From NCBI GenBank assembly GCA_040954445.1, contig CP144362.1, positions 310,001-374,000 of the forward strand: 64,000 bases of DNA, in the 5' to 3' direction. The notes under the pieces were generated by a model, which was not told the DNA's origin, did not search any database, and saw only the letters and a list, made by a program, of their open reading frames with translations. The DNA comes from Burkholderia sp. (GTDB taxonomy: Bacteria; Pseudomonadota; Gammaproteobacteria; Burkholderiales; Burkholderiaceae). A program made the translations under genes and the position numbers. Below, piece after piece: positions 59,672-64,000 of this stretch (positions within the stretch are counted from its first letter, which is position 1; every line of letters begins with the position of its first letter).

Positions 59672-60124
59672 TTATGCGTGGTCGCCGGTCACGTTGATCG
59701 TGACATCGACGACGACATCCGTATGCAGCGCGACTTGCACGCCGTGCGCGCCGCTCCTCTTCAGCGGGCCTTCAGGAAGACGCACTCGCGCTTTCTCGAT
59801 GTCGTAGCCTGCCTTCTTCAGCAGTTCGGCGATGTCGCCGCTCGTCACCGCGCCGAACAGACGACCATCGACGCCAGACTTCTGCGTGATCTCGAACGAC
59901 TGGCCAGCCAGCTGCGCTCCGACTGTCTGCGAGGCGGCTAGCTTCTCTGCGGCGACCTGCTCGAGCACCGTGCGGCGGACTTGGAACTCAGCGATCGCGT
60001 CCTTAGTCGCGCGGCGAGCCTTGCGATTCGGGATCAGGAAGTTGCGTGCGTAGCCATCCTTGACCGTGACGATATCGCCGAGGTTGCCCAGGTTCGCGAC
60101 TTTTTCCAACAGAATGATTTGCAT
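59672..60124 (-). CDS. rplI: 50S ribosomal protein L9
   Basis: This 150-aa protein has the L9 signature near the start ([36 protein letters not shown]), a long connecting helix, and a C-terminal rRNA-binding domain. Length is normal. It lies 28 bp after rpsR in the rpsF-priB-rpsR-rplI operon. Confidence 0.97.
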   Translation of the reverse strand: MQIILLEKVANLGNLGDIVTVKDGYARNFLIPNRKARRATKDAIAEFQVRRTVLEQVAAEKLAASQTVGAQLAGQSFEITQKSGVDGRLFGAVTSGDIAELLKKAGYDIEKARVRLPEGPLKRSGAHGVQVALHTDVVVDVTINVTGDHA

Positions 60125-60152
60125 TTAAATGCTCCTGATTGCATCGCTATCC

Positions 60153-60428
60153 TTAGGCCTGATGCTGGTCCGTGTATGGCAGCAGTGCGAGGAAACGCGC
60201 ACGCTTGATTGCCGTGTCGAGCTGGCGCTGGTAGTGCGCCTTAGTACCCGTCAGACGCGCCGGCGTGATCTTGCCGTTTTCACCGATGAAGTCCTTCAGC
60301 ATTTCCGTGTCCTTGTAGTCGATCTGCTCGACGCAGGCTGCTGTGAAGCGGCAAAACTTGTTGCGCTTGAAGAGCGGGTTTTGTTGATGACGACGCTTGT
60401 CGAATTTCTTGCTAGTGGGACGGGGCAT
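60153..60428 (-). CDS. rpsR: 30S ribosomal protein S18
   Basis: This 91-aa protein has [21 protein letters not shown] and the [26 protein letters not shown] motif typical of S18. It lies 3 bp after priB. Confidence 0.97.
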   Translation of the reverse strand: MPRPTSKKFDKRRHQQNPLFKRNKFCRFTAACVEQIDYKDTEMLKDFIGENGKITPARLTGTKAHYQRQLDTAIKRARFLALLPYTDQHQA

Positions 60429-60431
60429 GAT

Positions 60432-60731
60432 TCAGGCCTTTTCTATGTCTTGCAATGCAGTGATATGAAACACCAGGGTTCGCGCCTTGCGACTCTTTTT
60501 CGCTAGAAAACCAGTAAAGCGCGTCTCAACGCCCATCTCACAGGCTTCCAGCTTGCCGCTAGCCTCGCCGACTGCCATCGCCTCGATCGTCAGTTCGACC
60601 TGTCGGAGGATGCCTGCTTCGACGACCTCCGTGCGGTGTTGCAGCGTGCAGCTCGCGATCGGAACGCCGGCGGAGGTGTAGCGCAGCGCCTCTCGCTCGA
60701 CGACGCTTGCGGTCAGTTGCAGTCTGTTCAC
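60432..60731 (-). CDS. priB: primosomal replication protein N (PriB)
   Basis: This 99-aa single-strand DNA-binding OB-fold protein helps PriA reload DnaB at stalled forks. The sequence MNRLQLTASVVEREALRYTSAGVPIASCTLQH and the EAMAVGEASGKLEACEMGVETRFTGFLAKKSRKARTLVFHI segment fit. The position between rpsF and rpsR is standard, 39 bp after rpsF. Confidence 0.95.
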   Translation of the reverse strand: MNRLQLTASVVEREALRYTSAGVPIASCTLQHRTEVVEAGILRQVELTIEAMAVGEASGKLEACEMGVETRFTGFLAKKSRKARTLVFHITALQDIEKA

Positions 60732-60770
60732 GGGGTTGACGCAACTCTTTGTGGCTTGACTTTGTGAGTT

Positions 60771-61145
60771 TTAAGCTTGCGCTTCGTTCGCCTGGGCGGC
60801 GACCGCCTTCTTGGCTTCTTCACGCTGCACTTCTTTCATCATCGGCGACGGGCCGGTTTCGGCCTTCTTCATCTTAACGATGAGGTGACGCAATACTGCA
60901 TCATTAAACTTGAACGCGTGTTCGAGTTCGTCAAGCGTAGTCTGGTCGCACTCGATGTTCAGGCAAACGTAGTGAGCCTTGGCGAGTTTTTCGATCATGT
61001 AGCTCAGTTGACGACGGCCCCAGTCCTCGACGCGATGGATCTGACCGCCACGCGTAGTGATCGTGGACTTGTAACGCTCGATCATGGCGGGCACTTGCTC
61101 GCTCTGATCGAGGTGCACGATAAAGACGATTTCGTAATGACGCAT
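60771..61145 (-). CDS. rpsF: 30S ribosomal protein S6
   Basis: This 124-aa protein begins [25 protein letters not shown] and contains [26 protein letters not shown], both typical of S6; the C-terminal tail is Lys/Ala/Glu-rich. I start at 61145, with AAGGAG six bases upstream; a Met two codons earlier (61151) is less likely. It is the first gene of the operon leading to dnaB. Confidence 0.96.
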   Translation of the reverse strand: MRHYEIVFIVHLDQSEQVPAMIERYKSTITTRGGQIHRVEDWGRRQLSYMIEKLAKAHYVCLNIECDQTTLDELEHAFKFNDAVLRHLIVKMKKAETGPSPMMKEVQREEAKKAVAAQANEAQA

Positions 61146-61210
61146 ACACACTCCTTGTGGATTGCAGCCGCCCGGGCAGCTGAACCCAGTGTGGCAAGTA
61201 GTAGTTCGAC

Positions 61211-61239
61211 ATTGTAGCTAGAACTGGGGACGCAGGCAA
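61211..61239 (-). promoter_or_regulatory. sigma-70-type promoter of the rpsF operon
   Basis: On the minus strand TTGCCT (-35, 61239-61234) and TACAAT (-10, 61216-61211) are separated by 17 bp. It lies about 65 bp upstream of the rpsF start and is the best promoter match I found in the window. Confidence 0.75.
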
Positions 61240-61277
61240 TGGTTTCCTGCTTTTGTCCGCGAATCGACCCTGTTTTT

Positions 61278-61392
61278 ATTAATTCGCAGTTCGTGATCTT
61301 AAAATTGTAGAATCGTCCCTCATGTCTCGTTTTCCATGCTCATCACATGAGGGATGATTTTAGAATTTCAAGATCACGAATTACAAATCAAT
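61278..61392. repeat. second hairpin repeat family, complete copy
   Basis: A roughly 115-bp palindrome: ATTAATTCGCAGTTCGTGAT ... CGTCCCTCATG, loop TCTCGTTTTCCATGCTCATC, ACATGAGGGATG ... ATTTCAAGATCACGAATT ... AAATCAATATT. It lies just upstream of the rpsF promoter. Confidence 0.8.
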
Positions 61393-61493
61393 ATTGACCC
61401 GTATTCGCGTTGAGCGCGAGATGGCCTTTACGCCACGTGCGCCGCTTCGAGTAGCCGTGCTGGCCCACCTGCCATTCACCTTCTCCATAGACC
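61393..61493 (-). mobile_element. IS903-group internal fragment
   Basis: 101 bp matching the transposase segment [33 protein letters not shown] (in pieces), cut on the left by the hairpin repeat and on the right by the next IS end. Confidence 0.85.
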
Positions 61494-62614
61494 GGCGTTG
61501 TTGCATAAATCGAACGTGAGGACGCCATGGCATCGGACGGGCATAATTCAGGCGATACGAACGGATTGCGGACGAGCGAGGTCCGCCATGCGGTTGATGA
61601 CGCCGACGCGAATGGCGACCTCGGTCGCCTGCGCGGCGATGTGACGCGCCCAGAGACAGTGGCCGGTGAGGGTCTTGAACCGATACATCGCATTCTCGGC
61701 AAGCGATCGCCGGTGGTAGCCACTGTGTTGCTTCCATTCTCGACGACCGTCACGGGCAATTGCATCAACCGCGCCATTACGCCACGCCGCACCGGGCATA
61801 TCCGCTGGCCAATGAGCGGCACCCTCGCGTGGCGGAATCGAAGGAATAGCACCGCGTGCAGCAATGGCCGCATGGCATGGCTTGGTGTCGTAGGCACCGT
61901 CACCGCCAATGACATCGATTTGTTCTTCGCGTGGAATCTGGTCGAGCAACTTGGCCAGAGCGTCACCGTCAGCCACATTCTGATTCGTCATTAGCGCGGC
62001 ATGCACTTGACCTGTATTCGCGTTGAGCGCGAGATGGACTTTACGCCACGTGCGCCGCTTCGAGTAGCCGTGCTGGCGCACCTTCCATTCACCTTCTCCA
62101 TAGACCTTCAGACCGGTGCTGTCGACAACCAGATGGATCGGTTCATTGTCACGAAGGATCGGCAGTTCGACATCAAGCGTTTTTGCCCGGCGACAGAGCG
62201 TGGTGTAATTCGGCACCGGCCAGCTCGGGAAGGCCAAATCGCGCAGACTTTGGGTGAAACCTTGCAGGGCGCGCAAGGTCAGTCGATAGACGGTCTTCAC
62301 GCCAAGTAATGCCTGAATCAGCGTATCGCCGTATACACACGGGCGACCACGTGTGGGTATGGCATCGGGCATTCTGGCAAGGACGGCTTCATCTATCCAT
62401 ATTGTTACGTTCCCCCGGTTGATCAGACCTGCATTATAGGCCGCCCAATTCCTGACACGGTAGCGTATCTTCGGCTTACCTGTCTTGTGTATGTCCTTGC
62501 GCATTTTCTTGGCAAAAAATAGGCAGTTACTCTGGAATCTGATTTGATAGGGGGCTGGACCCGTGACCGTTGCGCAAACGTCAACAGATCTCGCTCGATT
62601 TATGCAACAACGCC
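61494..62614 (-). mobile_element. IS903-group element, full length, intact transposase
   Basis: This is 1121 bp with perfect 18-bp ends. It is the second copy with an unbroken transposase, and the one closest to the majority sequence. Flanking 9-mers (CCATAGACC / TATCGCCTG) differ because both neighbours are IS fragments, so it probably arose by recombination between copies. Confidence 0.95.
61548..62504 (-). CDS. IS5-family (IS903-group) transposase, intact
   Basis: This 318-aa transposase has the same catalytic set as the copy at 48696: Asp in VVDSTGLKV, Asp in GGDGAYDTK, Glu in [15 protein letters not shown]. The conserved core ([38 protein letters not shown]) has no unusual changes. This makes it the best candidate for an active enzyme able to mobilise the other copies. 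I start at 62504 ([15 protein letters not shown]); the frame is open upstream through the IS left end. Confidence 0.95.
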   Translation of the reverse strand: MRKDIHKTGKPKIRYRVRNWAAYNAGLINRGNVTIWIDEAVLARMPDAIPTRGRPCVYGDTLIQALLGVKTVYRLTLRALQGFTQSLRDLAFPSWPVPNYTTLCRRAKTLDVELPILRDNEPIHLVVDSTGLKVYGEGEWKVRQHGYSKRRTWRKVHLALNANTGQVHAALMTNQNVADGDALAKLLDQIPREEQIDVIGGDGAYDTKPCHAAIAARGAIPSIPPREGAAHWPADMPGAAWRNGAVDAIARDGRREWKQHSGYHRRSLAENAMYRFKTLTGHCLWARHIAAQATEVAIRVGVINRMADLARPQSVRIA

Positions 62615-62680
62615 TATCGCCTGAAATTATGCCCCGTCGATGCCATTGCGTCCTCACGCATCAATTGATGCAACAACGCC
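62615..62680 (+). mobile_element. IS right-end fragment upstream of the hpnA-like gene
   Basis: TATCGCCTGAAATTATG, then GCCATTGCGTCCTCACGC and an altered end ATCAATTGATGCAACAACGCC, similar to the changed right end at 41176. It points towards the downstream gene. Confidence 0.8.
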
Positions 62681-62758
62681 TTTACGCATGTACAATCCAG
62701 CATCACACGCAACTGCTGGGCGCCCACCTGCGGGCTTGCGCGGCGTAGAGGACTGGGT

Positions 62759-63763
62759 ATGACAGGCACACAACGCGATCTCATACTCGTCACCGGCGCG
62801 TCCGGCTTCGTCGGCTCCGCCGTCGCGCGCATCGCGCAGGCCCGAGGTTATGCTGTGCGCGTGCTGGTGCGCGCCTCAAGCCCGCACACTAACCTCGCCG
62901 AACTCGACGCGGAGATCGTTACCGGCGACATGCGCGACGAGGCCTCGATGCGCGAAGCACTGCGCGGGGTGCGCTACCTGATGCACGTGGCCGCCGACTA
63001 CCGGCTGTGGGCACCCGACCCGCTCGAGATCGAGCGCGCCAACCTGGAGGGTGCGCTCGCAACCATGTGCGCCGCGTTGGCCGAGGGCGTCGAGCGCATT
63101 GTGTATACCAGCAGCGTAGCCACGCTCAAGGTGACTGGATCGGGTACCTCGACCGACGAGACTTCGCCGCTCACAGCGGAGCAGGCGATTGGCGTCTACA
63201 AGCGCAGCAAAGTGCTAGCCGAGCGCGCGGTAGAGCGGATGATCGCCAAGGACGGGCTACCGGCCGTGATCGTCAATCCGTCGACACCGATTGGCCCGCG
63301 CGACGTCAAACCGACGCCGACCGGGCGCCTCATCGTCAAGGCCGCCACCGGCAAGATCCCCGCTTTCGTCGATACCGGCCTGAACCTGGTCCATGTCGAC
63401 GACGTCGCCCAGGGTCATTTCCTCGCGCTGGAAAAAGGCCGCATCGGCGATCGCTACATCCTCGGCGGCGAGAACCTACCCTTGCAGCAGATGCTAGCCG
63501 ACATTGCGGGCATGACCAACTACAAGCCGCCCACTATCGCGCTGCTGCGCGGGCCGCTCTATCCGATCGCTTACGGGGCCGAGGCCATCGCCAAGTTCAC
63601 CAGGCGCGAACCTTTCGTGACGGTAGATGGTCTAAAGATGTCAAAGAATAAGATGTACTTCACGTCGGAGAAGGCCGAACGTGAACTTGCTTACCGCGCT
63701 CGCCCGTATCGAGAAGGACTACGCAATGCGCTCGACTGGTTTCGCGATGCGGGCTACCTGTGA
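62759..63763 (+). CDS. hpnA: hopanoid-associated sugar epimerase (HpnA-type SDR)
   Basis: This 334-aa extended short-chain dehydrogenase/reductase has a Rossmann start LVTGASGFVGSAVARIAQ and the catalytic YKRSK motif (Tyr-x3-Lys, about residue 146). Sequence pieces VVNPSTPIGPRDVKPTPTGRL-like and LNLVHVDDVAQGHFLALEKGRIGDRYILGGENL match HpnA proteins encoded in hopanoid gene clusters. Its exact reaction is unsettled (NDP-sugar epimerase/dehydratase type). The start at 62759 follows GGACTGGGT. The next gene is interrupted, so no other hopanoid genes are visible. Confidence 0.85.
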   Translation: MTGTQRDLILVTGASGFVGSAVARIAQARGYAVRVLVRASSPHTNLAELDAEIVTGDMRDEASMREALRGVRYLMHVAADYRLWAPDPLEIERANLEGALATMCAALAEGVERIVYTSSVATLKVTGSGTSTDETSPLTAEQAIGVYKRSKVLAERAVERMIAKDGLPAVIVNPSTPIGPRDVKPTPTGRLIVKAATGKIPAFVDTGLNLVHVDDVAQGHFLALEKGRIGDRYILGGENLPLQQMLADIAGMTNYKPPTIALLRGPLYPIAYGAEAIAKFTRREPFVTVDGLKMSKNKMYFTSEKAERELAYRARPYREGLRNALDWFRDAGYL

Positions 63764-63869
63764 AGTGCCTGAAGAAGTGCCTGAAATGCACCAAAGCGGC
63801 GTGCCATGCGCCCCGAACCGCGCACGATGCAACGGGTAAAATTGCGGGTCCTATTTAGAGAAAGCACGC

Positions 63870-63938
63870 ATGAACCTGAACGACCAGGTCGACGCGTTCT
63901 GTACCGCGTTGTTGCATAAATCTGGCGAGAGCCGGTGA
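63870..63938 (+). pseudogene. 5' end of an unidentified gene cut by an IS
   Basis: A start codon at 63870, preceded by AGAGAAAGC, opens MNLNDQVDAFCT. From about 63905 the frame enters a divergent IS left end and stops at 63938. Only 11-12 native codons remain, too few to name the gene. Its place after hpnA fits a hopanoid-locus or neighbouring gene. Confidence 0.5.
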
Positions 63939-63986
63939 TGCTTACGCGCAACGCTCTGGGCGAGTCCTCTATTATCGAGCCCCCTG
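63905..63986 (+). mobile_element. divergent IS903-group left-end fragment
   Basis: CGCGTTGTTGCATAAATCTGGCGAG, then GGTGATGCTTACGCGCAACG: a diverged left end with no transposase following inside the window. Confidence 0.65.
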
Positions 63987-64000
63987 TTATTGATCCGAAA
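63987..64000 (+). repeat. start of a second-family hairpin repeat at the window edge
   Basis: TTATTGATCCGAAA matches the first bases of the hairpin family; the rest lies beyond the window. Confidence 0.5.

Noticed and set aside
1-64000. CRISPR array made of the recurring GGCGTTGTTGCATAAATC sequence
   Set aside because: The repeats are inverted IS ends at irregular distances up to kilobases, not regularly spaced direct repeats, and no cas gene is present.

Overview
The window looks like a chromosomal piece of a Burkholderia sensu lato bacterium (beta-proteobacterium). Coding sequence is GC-rich, and gene content and local order match that group: rpsF-priB-rpsR-rplI-dnaB, ubiE-Tim44-ubiJ-ubiB, DUF2782-thrB-BPSS1780-type protein, secB-gpsA, minCDE, pilD-coaE, fruB-fruK-fruA, and an hpnA-type hopanoid-locus gene. 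The genome is heavily loaded with insertion sequences and decaying genes, as in recently host-restricted Burkholderia symbionts; the exact lineage cannot be fixed from sequence alone. I recognised no rRNA or tRNA gene.

Layout: PMT-family glycosyltransferase (8-1765); tatA-tatB without tatC (3240-4063); Rieske oxygenase (4347-5453); ubiquinone block ubiE, Tim44-like, ubiJ (frameshifted), ubiB, then a ruined TPMT-type methyltransferase (5894-10678); AGE epimerase and mgtC (12363-14378); DUF2782, thrB, membrane protein (15788-18106); gpsA, secB, tex (18583-22702); ppiD (24792-26708); ruined LacI regulator and the fructose PTS (30150-36077); coaE-pilD (37696-39203); minE, minD (frameshifted), minC (41210-43169); suhB and acnA (44519-48567); pth (49977-50591); murI (52689-53558); ferritin-like gene and thiL (54890-56914); dnaB with an intein, and rplI-rpsR-priB-rpsF (57107-61145); hpnA (62759-63763).

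Nearly every block is bounded by one element, an IS5-family, IS903-group insertion sequence of about 1.12 kb. It has 18-bp ends GGCGTTGTTGCATAAATC and a 318-aa transposase with an intact D128-D202-E270 triad in the best copies. I count about 13 long copies or large pieces, most of them frameshifted. The same ends bound short non-autonomous derivatives: hairpin elements of 138-163 bp, a 173-bp hybrid, and 47-48 bp remnants. One 162-bp copy has a perfect 9-bp target duplication, so these derivatives have moved. A second hairpin family of about 110 bp (ends ATTGATCC/GGATCAAT) is interleaved with the first and serves as an insertion target.

The elements have reshaped genes. Outward reading of the IS right end gives an open frame beginning [12 protein letters not shown], which runs in frame into the Rieske, tex, suhB and thiL genes; for tex it supplies the only early start codon. 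The 3' ends of pth and of the glycosyltransferase are completed by IS sequence. The most distinctive non-IS feature is a 348-aa LAGLIDADG intein with an N-terminal alanine, inserted in the Walker A loop of DnaB.
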